A stretch of 64,000 bases of DNA, from positions 1 through 64,000 of the forward strand of contig NZ_LWCS01000002.1 of assembly GCF_001650495.1 (NCBI RefSeq), read 5' to 3'. The stretch comes from Mycolicibacterium iranicum (lineage in GTDB: Bacteria > Actinomycetota > Actinomycetes > Mycobacteriales > Mycobacteriaceae). Positions within the stretch are counted from its first letter, which is position 1; every line of letters starts with the position of its first letter. The position numbers and the translations under genes were made by a program. Below are positions 1-9,300 of the stretch, piece after piece. The notes beneath the pieces are model-generated. The model saw only the letters and a list, made by a program, of their open reading frames with translations, was not told the origin of the DNA and ran no database searches.

Positions 1-372
1 CCGCCGCCCCCCGGACCCGCCGAAGCCCCCGCGGCACCTGCGGAAGGTCTGAAGACCACGATCGATGCCGATGGCACCTACACGATCGGCACGGACATCG
101 CTCCCGGCGTCTACCAGTCGGCCGGCCCCGTCGAGGGCGGCGCCTGCTACTGGAAGCGCACCGCGGGTGATCAACTCGTGGACAACCGGCTGACGAAGAA
201 GCCGTCCTTCGTCCAGATCATGCCGACAGACACGTCCTTCACGACCAGCGACTGTCAGGCCTGGCAGCTCACCAACGCACCGATGCCGCCCGAGCCGGGC
301 CCCGGCTCTCTGCTGGGCGATCTGACGCAGGCGATCGGCAGCGGCATGTTCTCCGGAGGGCCGCCGCCCTGA
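1..372 (+). CDS. Secreted-type hypothetical protein, C-terminal part only
   Basis: The frame is open from the first base, so the start and any signal peptide lie outside the window; 123 residues are visible. A Pro/Ala-rich linker (residues 1-15) leads into a compact domain that opens with IDADGTYTIGTDIAPGVY and has two cysteines (about residues 49 and 85) that could form a disulfide. The tail is Gly/Pro-rich. Similar small GTY-x-G-x-D-x-x-PG-x-Y domains occur in exported actinobacterial proteins of unknown role; the export claim is inference from composition. The stop overlaps a possible CTG start of the following hydrolase. Confidence 0.75.
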   Translation, partial: PPPPGPAEAPAAPAEGLKTTIDADGTYTIGTDIAPGVYQSAGPVEGGACYWKRTAGDQLVDNRLTKKPSFVQIMPTDTSFTTSDCQAWQLTNAPMPPEPGPGSLLGDLTQAIGSGMFSGGPPP

Positions 373-470
373 CGGTTCCCGAGGCAGTAGCAGCCGAGGA
401 CCATTCCGACACGGACCCGGCCTCGCTCGAGCGGATCTGGCGGGCCGTCCGCCGCTGGCACGCGGCGGGC

Positions 471-1565
471 ATGCAGCCCGCGATCCAGGTGTGCCTGCGC
501 CGCGACGGCAAGGTGATCCTGGACCGGGCGATCGGTCACGCCTGGGACGACGATCCACAACGACGGGTCCCGGTGTCCACCGAGACGCCGTTCTGCGTGT
601 ACTCCGCAGCCAAGGCCATCACGACCACCGTGGCGCACATGCTGGTCGAACGCGGCGCGTTCTCACTGGACGACCGGGTGTGCGACTACCTGCCGACCTA
701 CACCAGCCACGGCAAGGACCGCACGACCATCCGACATGTGATGACACACAGTGCGGGCATCCCGTTCGCGACCGGCCCCAAGCCGGACCTCAAACGGATG
801 GACGACAGCGAATACACCCGCGAGATGCTCGGCCGGATGAAGCCGGTCTACCCCCCGGGCCTTGTTCACATCTATCACGGTGTCACGTGGGGCCCGTTGA
901 TGCGCGAGATCATCAACGCCGCCACTGGACGCAACATCCGCGACATCCTGGCCGAGGAGATCCTGAACCCGCTCGGTTTCCGCTGGACCAATTACGGCGT
1001 TGCGGCACACGATGTTCCATTGGTGGCCCCCAGCCATGTGACGGGCAAGCCGCTGCCCGCCCCGATCGCCAAGGCCTTCAAGACGGCCGTCGGCGGCACG
1101 CCGCAACAGATCATCCCGTTCTCCAACACGCCGCGATTCCTCACCGGCGTCATCCCGTCGTCCAACACCGTGTCGAACGCCAACGAGCTGTCGCGTTTTG
1201 CGGAGATCCTCTGTCGCGGTGGAGAACTCGATGGGGTTAGGGTGTTGTCCCCGGAGACTTTGAGGGCGGCCACGAAGGAGGCCCGCCGACTGCGGCCGGA
1301 CCTCGCGACGGGGCTGGCCCCGATGCGGTGGGGCACCGGATACATGTTGGGGTCCAAGCGATTCGGGCCGTTCGGCCGCGATGCCGCAGGCGCGTTCGGC
1401 CACACCGGACTGACGGACATCGCGGTGTGGGCCGACCCGGAACGGGCACTGTCGGTCGCGGTCGTCAGCAGCGGCAAACCGGGCAGCCACCGCGAGGCCA
1501 AGCGCTATCCGCAGCTGCTCGACCGCATCAACGCCGAGATTCCCAGGGTTGACGGCCGGGTCTGA
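471..1565 (+). CDS. Beta-lactamase-family serine hydrolase/esterase
   Basis: Class C beta-lactamase/esterase fold. The nucleophile motif SAAK is at residues 45-48, a YHGV segment near residue 134 sits where YxN is expected, and an HTG triad element is near residue 310, as in mycobacterial Lip-type esterases. It is probably cytosolic because no signal peptide is visible. The ATG at 471 has no ribosome binding site. The frame is open upstream without ATG, GTG or TTG, but a CTG at 369 lies 8 bases after GGAGGG (355-360), overlaps the upstream stop, and would add 34 residues starting TVPEAVAAED. The true start may therefore be that CTG. The 3' end overlaps the convergent oxidoreductase gene by 38 bases. 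Substrate unknown. Confidence 0.85.
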   Translation: MQPAIQVCLRRDGKVILDRAIGHAWDDDPQRRVPVSTETPFCVYSAAKAITTTVAHMLVERGAFSLDDRVCDYLPTYTSHGKDRTTIRHVMTHSAGIPFATGPKPDLKRMDDSEYTREMLGRMKPVYPPGLVHIYHGVTWGPLMREIINAATGRNIRDILAEEILNPLGFRWTNYGVAAHDVPLVAPSHVTGKPLPAPIAKAFKTAVGGTPQQIIPFSNTPRFLTGVIPSSNTVSNANELSRFAEILCRGGELDGVRVLSPETLRAATKEARRLRPDLATGLAPMRWGTGYMLGSKRFGPFGRDAAGAFGHTGLTDIAVWADPERALSVAVVSSGKPGSHREAKRYPQLLDRINAEIPRVDGRV

Positions 1566-2664
1566 TACCGCGGTAGATTCCCCAGCGCACGATCCACGGC
1601 ATCAGCACCCGTTCGAATGTCCAGGCCGGGAAGCGGAAGGCCCGCCCGTTCGGCGTGAAGACCTCGAGCCCGTCGGGTTGGATTCCCAGCACCGATCCCC
1701 AGCGCCGGGTGGGCGGTCGGTACTTCTTCAACGGCTTTCCCTCGAAGGACGCCAGCACATTCCGGGCCAGCAGCCCGTCGGCGCGGTTTCGGGCCGAACT
1801 TCGCAGCGGATCGGTCGCCGCCACGTCACCGACGGCGAAGATCTCCCGACGGCCGGGCACCCTCAGTTCGGGGGTCACCCGCACGAATCCGCTCTCGTCG
1901 AGCATGTCCCGCGGTAGCCACTCGGTGTTGGGCCGGACCCGGCCGATGGCCCACAGCACGGCATCGGCAGATGCCGGTTCCTGTCCGGTACTCCACCGCA
2001 CCGGCCCTGCGGTCAGTTCGTCGCCGGTGAATCCCGGCTCCAGTGCGGCCCGGTGGTTCGGCCGCACGATCACCCCGGCGTCGACAAGCCTCTTGCGGAC
2101 CTTCTCCCAGGTCCGCGGGTGATGGCCGGTCAGCGCCCGGTCGCCGGGGAAGTACAGCTCGATCCTTTTGTCCGGCCATACCGCGGCGATCTGGGCGGCG
2201 CTGCTGACGGCTGCCGCGCCGCCTCCGACGACGATGACCGACCTTGCGGCCGAGAGCTTCTCGTGCGGGCCACGCAGGTCGTCGCCGACTTCTGCCGCGG
2301 TCCGCAACGTCGGCTGCCGCCAGAAGCCGTTCGTCACGCCGGTCGCGATGACGAGCACGTCGTAGAAGACGTCCGTCGTCGACCCGTCGGGCAGCGTCAC
2401 CTTCACGGTCCTGGATTCGGTGTCCAGTCCGGTGATCGTGCCGTGCACCGTACGGACCCGGTCGAGTCCGCGGAAGCGCCTGAACGGGATCCAGTTGTGC
2501 CGCGCCCAGTCGTCGGGTCTGGCAAGCCGCCACCCGAGTTCCTGCCCACTGACCAGGCCCGGCTTGGCCGAGATGCCGACGACATCGGCATGTTTGGAGA
2601 GCTTGATGGCAGTCAGCACCCCGACGTCGCCCAGGCCTGCGATGACGACGCGCCGGCCGGTCAT
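1528..2664 (-). CDS. FAD-dependent pyridine nucleotide-disulfide-type oxidoreductase
   Basis: 378 residues with two dinucleotide folds: GLGDVG at residues 10-15 for FAD and VVGGGAAAVS near residue 145 for NAD(P)H. A late FAVGDVA motif (near 309) contacts FAD. The layout fits the NDH-2/AIFM2-like family, which moves electrons from NAD(P)H to quinone or another acceptor. No redox CxxxxC disulfide is seen, so a reductase of the thiol type is unlikely. The start overlaps the stop of the DUF1295 gene by 4 bases, and the three genes from 4329 down to 1528 look co-transcribed. The electron acceptor is unknown. Confidence 0.85.
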   Translation of the reverse strand: MTGRRVVIAGLGDVGVLTAIKLSKHADVVGISAKPGLVSGQELGWRLARPDDWARHNWIPFRRFRGLDRVRTVHGTITGLDTESRTVKVTLPDGSTTDVFYDVLVIATGVTNGFWRQPTLRTAAEVGDDLRGPHEKLSAARSVIVVGGGAAAVSSAAQIAAVWPDKRIELYFPGDRALTGHHPRTWEKVRKRLVDAGVIVRPNHRAALEPGFTGDELTAGPVRWSTGQEPASADAVLWAIGRVRPNTEWLPRDMLDESGFVRVTPELRVPGRREIFAVGDVAATDPLRSSARNRADGLLARNVLASFEGKPLKKYRPPTRRWGSVLGIQPDGLEVFTPNGRAFRFPAWTFERVLMPWIVRWGIYRGIRPGRQPWESRR

Positions 2665-3533
2665 GCGCTGACCTTCGACGGCGGGCGGGGCACGAAACGC
2701 GACACCCTGTCGATGACAGCCTGGTAACCGGGTCTGCGTTCCAGGCTGCGCGCTTCCATCATCGGGATGCTGGCGCCGAGGAACATCGCCAGCATCGCCG
2801 CCGCACCGACGAACAGCCAGAGGGCGCTCGGCGCCGCCGCGATACCGAAAAGCGCCAGCGCGAACCAGAACCCGAACTCACCGAAGTAGTTCGGGTGCCG
2901 CGACCAGCTCCACAACCCGCGGTCCATCACCTCGCCGGGCTTCTTGCCGGCCACGAACCTGTGCATCTGCACGTCGGCCGCGAATTCCAAAGCGACAGCG
3001 GCCATTCCGACCACGAACGCGACGACCGCCAGCCACGGCACCCGAATCTCCGGCGTGGTGACCGCGACGTAGACCGGCAGCATGCCGAGGAACACCTGCA
3101 CGGTGGGAATCAGGTGGATGGCGACCAGGTCGGCGAAGAACTCGAACTTGCCCGCCCGCTTCCGGAACATCGGGTAACGCCAATCCTCGTGGTGCAGACC
3201 TGGAAACGCATACACCCAGTTACCCGTGAGGCGCACCGCCCAGGCCAGCACCAGAACGGCAAGCAGCCATGTGCTCAGCGTCGTGATGCCGCTTTCGTAC
3301 CACCAGTAGAACAACAGCAGCGGCGGGATGACGCTCCAGTACGCGTCGTAGAAGCTGGAGTTGTGGTAGGCGCGGCTGAACCCGAACACGACCAGGGTCG
3401 CCACCACGTCGGCGAGGAAGGTGTCGAGCCAAAGCTTTCCGGTGGACGGTCCCCACACCAACCAGGCCGCCGCTGCGGCCACCGCGAAGACGTAGGCCAC
3501 CGTGACGATGGCAAGTGACTTCGACTTACCCAC
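2661..3533 (-). CDS. DUF1295 membrane protein (steroid 5-alpha-reductase-like fold)
   Basis: 290 residues with about seven hydrophobic helices. The C-terminal block DRGLWSWSRHPNYFGEFGFW is the hallmark of DUF1295, a family related to steroid 5-alpha reductases and ICMT-type methyltransferases. The family is predicted to act on lipid or steroid substrates in the inner membrane with a nucleotide cofactor. It sits between glutaminyl cyclase and an FAD oxidoreductase, with 8- and 4-base overlaps; the oxidoreductase could supply reducing power, which is inference. Substrate not known. Confidence 0.85.
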   Translation of the reverse strand: MGKSKSLAIVTVAYVFAVAAAAAWLVWGPSTGKLWLDTFLADVVATLVVFGFSRAYHNSSFYDAYWSVIPPLLLFYWWYESGITTLSTWLLAVLVLAWAVRLTGNWVYAFPGLHHEDWRYPMFRKRAGKFEFFADLVAIHLIPTVQVFLGMLPVYVAVTTPEIRVPWLAVVAFVVGMAAVALEFAADVQMHRFVAGKKPGEVMDRGLWSWSRHPNYFGEFGFWFALALFGIAAAPSALWLFVGAAAMLAMFLGASIPMMEARSLERRPGYQAVIDRVSRFVPRPPSKVSA

Positions 3534-4329
3534 CGAGACGCACCCGGAACGTCGTGGGCCAGTACTTGCCGGTCACCAGGAACTCGTCGCCCTGCACATG
3601 GGCGATGCCGTTGAGCACCTGGGCAGTCGGCGGAATCCCCCGTTCGCGCAGCGACGCGGCGTTGACCAACAGGGTGACCGCGCCGCTGGACGGGTCGATG
3701 CGCGCGATGTTGTCGGTGGGCCACACATTGGCCCACACCTGCCCGTCGACGCACTCGAGCTCGTTGAGCCCCTTGAGCTGCCCCCCGTCGTTGCTGACAT
3801 CCACACCGCCGATCTCGGAGAAGTCCGCGGGATCGTGGAATGTGAGGCGGCTGGTGCCGTCGCTGCGGATCAGTCGCTGACCGTCGTAGCAGAGCCCCCA
3901 TCCTTCGCCGGCCAGCGGAACCTCGCGCACCGGCGCCAGGGTGGTCTTGTCCCATTCCACGGCGACACCGTCCTGATACGTCAACTGCCAGATCTTGTCA
4001 CCCACCAGGGTGATGCCTTCGCCGAAGTAGTCGGCGGGGATGTCGACGGAACGGGTGATCGTGCCCGCGGACGGGTCGAGTTGCCGCATCTGCGATTCAC
4101 CGGCCAGCCCGGTGCCCTCGTAGAGGACCGAGTCGTTGATCTCGAACCCCTGGGTGAAGGCGGCCGGATCGTGCGGGATCTCCGCCAGCACGACCGGCTC
4201 GATGACGGGTACGGGGCCGGCCTGGGCAACCGGCGGGGAGGACGAGCAGCCCGCCACCACCGCCAGTGCCAGCGCCGCGCACATCCGAGGAGCGGCCCTT
4301 CGAAAAGCCCTTCGAAAAGAGGGAGTCAT
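3526..4329 (-). CDS. Glutaminyl-peptide cyclotransferase, lipoprotein
   Basis: 267 residues. A basic N-terminus and hydrophobic stretch end in a lipobox (VVAGC), so the protein is probably lipid-anchored outside the membrane. The rest matches the bacterial/plant glutamine cyclotransferase beta-propeller: FTQGFEI near residue 58, YEGTGL, then repeating blades with LNELE and NVWPTD. This family converts N-terminal glutamine of peptides to pyroglutamate. It is the first gene of the overlapping minus operon and is divergent, by 30 bases, from the zinc dehydrogenase gene. Natural substrates are unknown. Confidence 0.88.
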   Translation of the reverse strand: MTPSFRRAFRRAAPRMCAALALAVVAGCSSSPPVAQAGPVPVIEPVVLAEIPHDPAAFTQGFEINDSVLYEGTGLAGESQMRQLDPSAGTITRSVDIPADYFGEGITLVGDKIWQLTYQDGVAVEWDKTTLAPVREVPLAGEGWGLCYDGQRLIRSDGTSRLTFHDPADFSEIGGVDVSNDGGQLKGLNELECVDGQVWANVWPTDNIARIDPSSGAVTLLVNAASLRERGIPPTAQVLNGIAHVQGDEFLVTGKYWPTTFRVRLGG

Positions 4330-4359
4330 ATCGTCGTTCTACCGTGCAACGATGGCTGA

Positions 4360-5520
4360 ATGAAAGCGGTCAGTTGTGCGCACAGCACTTTGGAGGTCGT
4401 CGACCTGCCCTCGCCGAGGCCAGACGAGGGCCAGCTCGTGCTCGATGTGCTGCGGTGCGGGATCTGCGGATCCGACCTGCATGCCAAGGATCACGCCGAC
4501 GAACTCACCGAGGTGATGGCCGAGGGCGGTTATCACGACTTCGTCCGCAGCGACACCCCGGTGGTGATGGGGCACGAGTTCTGCGGGGTGGTCGCCGAGC
4601 GCGGGCGCAAGGTCGGCAAGGAGTTCGCGCCGGGGACGACGGTGGTGTCGTTTCCCCTCGTCCGTGCCCACGGCGGCGTGCACCTGACCGGTCTGTCGCC
4701 GAAAGCACCGGGCGCTTACGCCGAGCAGGTACTCGCCGAGGCGGCGCTGACGTTCGCGGTGCCCAACGGTCTGGACCCCCCGACGGCCGCGCTGACCGAA
4801 CCGATGGCCGTCGCGTACCACGCGATCCGCCGCAGCGAAATAGCCGCGAAAGACGTCGCCATCGTGCTGGGCTGCGGCCCGGTCGGGCTGGCGGTCATCT
4901 GTCATCTGAAGGCGCGCGGCGTCCGCACCATCGTCGCGAGCGACTTCTCCCCCGGCCGGCGGGCGCTGGCGACCCGGTGCGGCGCCGATATCGTGGTCGA
5001 CCCCGCCGTCGGCGATCCGTACGAGGCGGTACCCGCCAAGCAGCGCGGCCTGACCGAGTTGCCCGCGCTCTACGAGCTCGGCGTCGGGTCCATGGAGAAG
5101 CTGCGCAACATTCCCGGCTGGTCGCACGTGTACCGCGTCGCCGACAAGTTGGGCGGCACCGCACCCAAGCGGCCGGTGATCTTCGAGTGTGTCGGGGTGC
5201 CGGGCATGATCGACGGGGTCATCGGAGCGGCGCCGCTGGCGTCGCGCGTGATCGTCGTCGGCGTGTGCATGGGAGACGACAAGCTGCGGCCCGCGATGGC
5301 GATCGGCAAGGAGATCGACCTTCGTTTCGTGTTCGGCTACACCCCGCTGGAATTTCGCGACACCCTGCACATGCTCGCCGACGGCAAGCTCGACGCGTCG
5401 GCGTTGGTGACCGGGACGGTCGGGCTGGGCGGGGTCGCGGCGGCGTTCGAGGCGCTCGGCGATCCCGAGACGCACGCCAAGATCCTCATCGACCCGGCCA
5501 GCACCGCCGCGGCCCCTTAG
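4360..5520 (+). CDS. Zinc-binding alcohol dehydrogenase (MDR family)
   Basis: 386 residues of the medium-chain dehydrogenase type. Catalytic zinc ligands are in GICGSDLH (about residues 34-41) and MGHEFCG (about 68-74), and a Rossmann motif (LGCGPVGLAV) is near residue 170. The four-cysteine structural zinc loop found in classical ADHs is not seen. The region between the GHE motif and the coenzyme domain is long, and an insertion of about 40 residues precedes IFECVG. The alcohol or sugar substrate cannot be told from sequence. It is transcribed away from the glutaminyl cyclase operon across a 30-base gap. Confidence 0.88.
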   Translation: MKAVSCAHSTLEVVDLPSPRPDEGQLVLDVLRCGICGSDLHAKDHADELTEVMAEGGYHDFVRSDTPVVMGHEFCGVVAERGRKVGKEFAPGTTVVSFPLVRAHGGVHLTGLSPKAPGAYAEQVLAEAALTFAVPNGLDPPTAALTEPMAVAYHAIRRSEIAAKDVAIVLGCGPVGLAVICHLKARGVRTIVASDFSPGRRALATRCGADIVVDPAVGDPYEAVPAKQRGLTELPALYELGVGSMEKLRNIPGWSHVYRVADKLGGTAPKRPVIFECVGVPGMIDGVIGAAPLASRVIVVGVCMGDDKLRPAMAIGKEIDLRFVFGYTPLEFRDTLHMLADGKLDASALVTGTVGLGGVAAAFEALGDPETHAKILIDPASTAAAP

Positions 5521-5548
5521 AGCTTCAGCGGGGCATTGGCCGAATCGA

Positions 5549-5800
5549 GATGTTCGACGGTGTGCTGCCTGCTACGGCCGGATCAGCTGTCGATCCTGCC
5601 GGACGGATGATCGAAAAGCTCGCAGCTACAGGCATTGTCGAACGTGCGCTGGCAGCCGTCTCACCGGTCGTCGCGACAGGCGAACTGCTCGCATCGTCTT
5701 CGACCGTCCGTGGGGCGCTCGACCTCACCCGGCCCACGGACCTGTTGCAGCTCTCCGCCGCGCTCACTGTCTCCGAGATCGCCGCGCTGCACCAGTTAGC
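5549..5800 (+). pseudogene. Possible gene fragment, unrecognised
   Basis: Between the dehydrogenase stop and the 3' end of tetR, the plus strand has a protein-like reading of about 84 residues from ATG 5549 (MFDGVLPATAGSAVDPAG, later RGALDLTRPTDLLQLSAAL). It shows a balanced Ala/Leu/Val content and strong GC at third positions in its second half. The opposite-strand frame is Ser-rich and looks like a shadow. The plus frame continues antisense into tetR, so the ancestral end is probably lost. There is no convincing ribosome binding site and I do not recognise the family. It could equally be chance. Confidence 0.25.
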
Positions 5801-6380
5801 GGCGGATCAGGGCCCGCCAGGCCAGCTCAGCGACCTCGAGGCAGTAGGCATCATCGATCGGCTCATCGGTGTAGAGACTGCGAATGTTGATCGGAGCCAA
5901 CAGGATCTGCACTCCGGTGAGCGGATTCACGCCCTCGCGCAATTCTCCGCGCACCGCCGCATGGTCCAGAATCGTGCGCACCGTCTCGTAGCGGCGCCGC
6001 CAGAAGATGGCTCGGGTGTCGTCGGCATGCGCTGCGTGCTCATCCATCACCATTGCGCGCTGAAGCCGCCGCCCGTCTGACGTGTTGAGGTATCGGGCGA
6101 CGGCCAGCGCCATCGCTTCGAGGTCACCGCGCAGCGAGCCGGTGTTCGGCGCCATGATTATGTCGTCGGCGCGAAAGAACATGGTGTCCAACAGAAGCCG
6201 CTGACTCGAACCCCAGTACTGATAAATCAGCTGCTCGTCGAGACCATGCCGGGAGGCGAGCGCGGCGACACTGAACCTCTCCACGCCCCAACGGGTCACC
6301 TCGTCCAGCGCAGCCGCCAGCACGCGTTCCCGCAGCTCCCGCGGTACCGCGCTATCGACGAATTCCCAGCTGGAAGGCAT
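5796..6380 (-). CDS. TetR-family transcriptional regulator
   Basis: 194 residues from the ATG at 6380. The N-terminal helix-turn-helix reads ALDEVTRWGVERFSVAALAS then GLDEQLIYQYWGS, the usual TetR pattern; the ligand domain has no diagnostic motif. The reading frame is open upstream to 6503 but that part lies inside hrpA, so the start 14 bases after the hrpA stop was chosen. It is downstream of hrpA on the same strand and may be co-transcribed. Target genes are not apparent; no palindromic operator was noticed nearby. Confidence 0.85.
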   Translation of the reverse strand: MPSSWEFVDSAVPRELRERVLAAALDEVTRWGVERFSVAALASRHGLDEQLIYQYWGSSQRLLLDTMFFRADDIIMAPNTGSLRGDLEAMALAVARYLNTSDGRRLQRAMVMDEHAAHADDTRAIFWRRRYETVRTILDHAAVRGELREGVNPLTGVQILLAPINIRSLYTDEPIDDAYCLEVAELAWRALIRR

Positions 6381-6394
6381 GCCGGTGGCCAATT

Positions 6395-9300
6395 CTAGTC
6401 GTGTAGGGCATCGAGTGCCCGGTAAATTCTCTGCTCGCTCACCGGCCGAGCGGTCCCGAGCTGCTGTGCCCACAGACTGACCCGCAATTCTTCGATCATC
6501 CACGCGATGTCGGTCACGTCGGGTGCCGCCGCGCGCGCAGGTGACAGCGCAGCCCGCAGCTCGTCGTATGCCTCTTGCACCGCCGCCACCCGCTCCATGC
6601 GCTCGCGGTCGGCGGCGAGCGCATGCGGCAGACGCTCGAGGCGGCGGCTGATCGCCGTCAGGTAGCGAGCGAGGTCAGCCAGATGCGCAGCGCCGGTCGC
6701 GTCGACGAAACCCGGTCCGACCAACCGCGCCAGCTGCGCGCGTATGTCGGCGATCGCGTCGGCCTGCGCCGCAGAGGGTTTCTGCGGCAGGGCAAGTTCG
6801 ACCTCGTGCAGCGCGGCCAGCACCTTCTCGACGCGGCGGACGATGTCGGCGGTGGTCTGCGCCAAGCCGGATACCAAACGCTGCCGCGCAGTGCTGAACT
6901 CGGCTTTCGTCCACACCGGAGCAGGAACGAGAACGTGAACCGCGGCGGCTGCACAGTCGTCGATCAACGCGGACAGTGAACCGTCCGGATTGTTGCCGAG
7001 GACCAGCCTGGTCCTGGTGTCGAGGCTTCGCTCAACATTTTTCGTCACCGGCGGGGCGGCGAGCAGCAGCAGGCGCTCGCACCCGCGGGCCATGACGGCG
7101 TCCTGCTCGGCCTTGGTCGCGAATACCTTGACATCGACGCCCGAGCGCCCCGGCACAAACGCGGGATACCCACGCACGGTGTGCCCCGACGCGCCCTGAC
7201 GTTCCACCACTCGCGGCAGCTCATCGAGACCCTCCGGCCAGTTGCGCAGCCCCTCACGTTCCAAGTCGCCCGCAACGGTGGCCGCGACGGCTTGGCGACT
7301 GGGGGCGGCGAGACGGCGCTGCAGTTCGTCGAGATTCTTGCCGCGAGACACCACCGAGCCATCCGCTGATTCGACGGCGAAGGTCACCCGCAGATGCGGG
7401 GGCAGCTTCTCGAGGTCGAACGCATCGATCGGAACCAGAATGCCTGTGCGGCGCCTCAATTCGCGTTGCACGGCATCCAGCAGGGGCCCGCTGTCCGGTG
7501 TGATGGCCTCCAGTAGCGCCTTCGCAGTATCAGGGGCGGGAACGAAGTTGCGGCGCAGTTCTTTCGGCAGTGATCGGATCAGCGCCGTGAGCAGTTCCTC
7601 GCGCAGGGCCGGGACCTGCCAGGCGAAGTCGTCGCCGCCGAGCCTGGCGAGGACGTCGACCGGGACATGGACGGTGACGCCGTCGTCGGGAGCACTCGGT
7701 TCGAACCGGTAGCTCAACGGCAGGGACAGATCCCCCGCCTGCCAGCGCTCGGGCTGATCGGCTCCGGCGTCGTTGCGCAGCAGGTCATCTCGCGTAAAGG
7801 TCAGCAGATCCGGCGTGAGGTGCCGCTGCTTCTTCCACCATCCGTCGAAGTGGCGCGCCGACACCACGTCGGCCGGAACGCGCGCGTCGTAGAACGCGAA
7901 GATCTCCTCGTCGCCGACGAGCAGATCGCGACGCCTCGCCCGATCTTCGAGGCCAGCGAGTTCCTCTCGCAGCCTGGCGTTGTCGCGGAAGAAGTGGTGC
8001 CGCGTCTGCCAGTCCCCCTCGACGAGGGCGTGCCGGATGAACAGATCGCGCGCCACCTCGGGGTCCACCTCGGCGTAGCCGACCCGTCGCCGGGCGACCA
8101 GGGGCAGACCGTAGAGGGTCACGCGCTCGAAGGCCATCACCGCGCCGCGCTCGGCGTCCCAGTGCGGCTCGCTGTAGGTCCGCTGCACCAGGTGGCCGGC
8201 GACGCGCTCGACGACCGCGGGTTCGATTCGCGCGGCGGTCCTTCCGAACAGTCTGCTCGTCTCGACGAGGTCGGCGACGACGACCCACTTCGGCGGCCTG
8301 CGGGTCAGCACCGACCCCGGCGCCAGCACGAACTTCGCGTTGCGGGCGCCCTCGTAGGTGCGCCCGTCGGTCTCGCGCATCCCGACATGCGAGAGCAACC
8401 CCGCGGTCAGTGCGGCATGTATCGAGGCCGCGTCGGCGGGCTCGTCCTGCCCCCGATCTTCCTCCCGGATGCCGAGATCGCGGCAGATACCCCGCAACTG
8501 ACCCACCAGGTCCTGCCACTCGCGGATCCGCAGGTAGTGCAGGAACTCGTCCCGGCACATCCGCCGGAAAGAGCTGCCGGAGCGCTCTTTTCGTTGCTCC
8601 CCGAGATAGCGCCACAGGTTCAGGAAGGAGATGAAGTCCGAGTTCTCGTCGGCGAACCGGGCATGCTTCTGGCGGGCGGCGTCTTCGCGGTCGGTCGGTC
8701 GCTCTCGCGGGTCGGGGATCGACAACGCGGCGGCCAGCACCAGCACCTCCCGCACGCAGCCCTCGGACTGGGCCTGCAGGATCATGCGCCCGAGACGCGG
8801 GTCGACGGGAATCTGGGCCAGCCGCCGTCCGACGTCGGTGAGCTCGCCGGCCCGATCGAAGGCGCCCAGTTCCTGCAGCAGCGCAACCCCGTCGCGGATG
8901 CTGCGCGCATCCGGCGGATCGAGGAAGCCGAAGCTTTCGATGTCACCGAAACCAAGGGCGGCCATCTGCAGGATCACCGCGCCCAGGTTGGTGCGCAGGA
9001 TCTCGGGATCGGTGTAGCGGGGCCGGGATTCGAAGTCGGCCTCGGAGTACAGCCGGATACACACGCCGGGTGCGGTGCGCCCCGACCGCCCGGCGCGCTG
9101 CGCCGCCGAGGCCTGCGAGATGGGCTCGATCGGCAGCCGCTGCACCTTCGTCCGGCGGCTGTACCGCGAGATGCGGGCAGTTCCCGGATCGACCACGTAC
9201 CTGATTCCCGGCACCGTCAGCGAGGTCTCGGCGACGTTGGTGGCCAACACTATTCGCCGTGCGGTACGGCCTGGCTGGAAGACCTTCTGCTGTTCCGCGG

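Noticed and set aside
4266-5540. Long plus-strand frame running through the alcohol dehydrogenase
   Set aside because: It is rich in Arg and out of frame with the ADH motifs. Only its continuation after 5549 looks protein-like and was kept as a low-confidence fragment.
7689-7705. GTTCGAAC motif inside hrpA as an SOS box
   Set aside because: The half-sites are in reverse order and have no N4 spacer; it is inside coding sequence.
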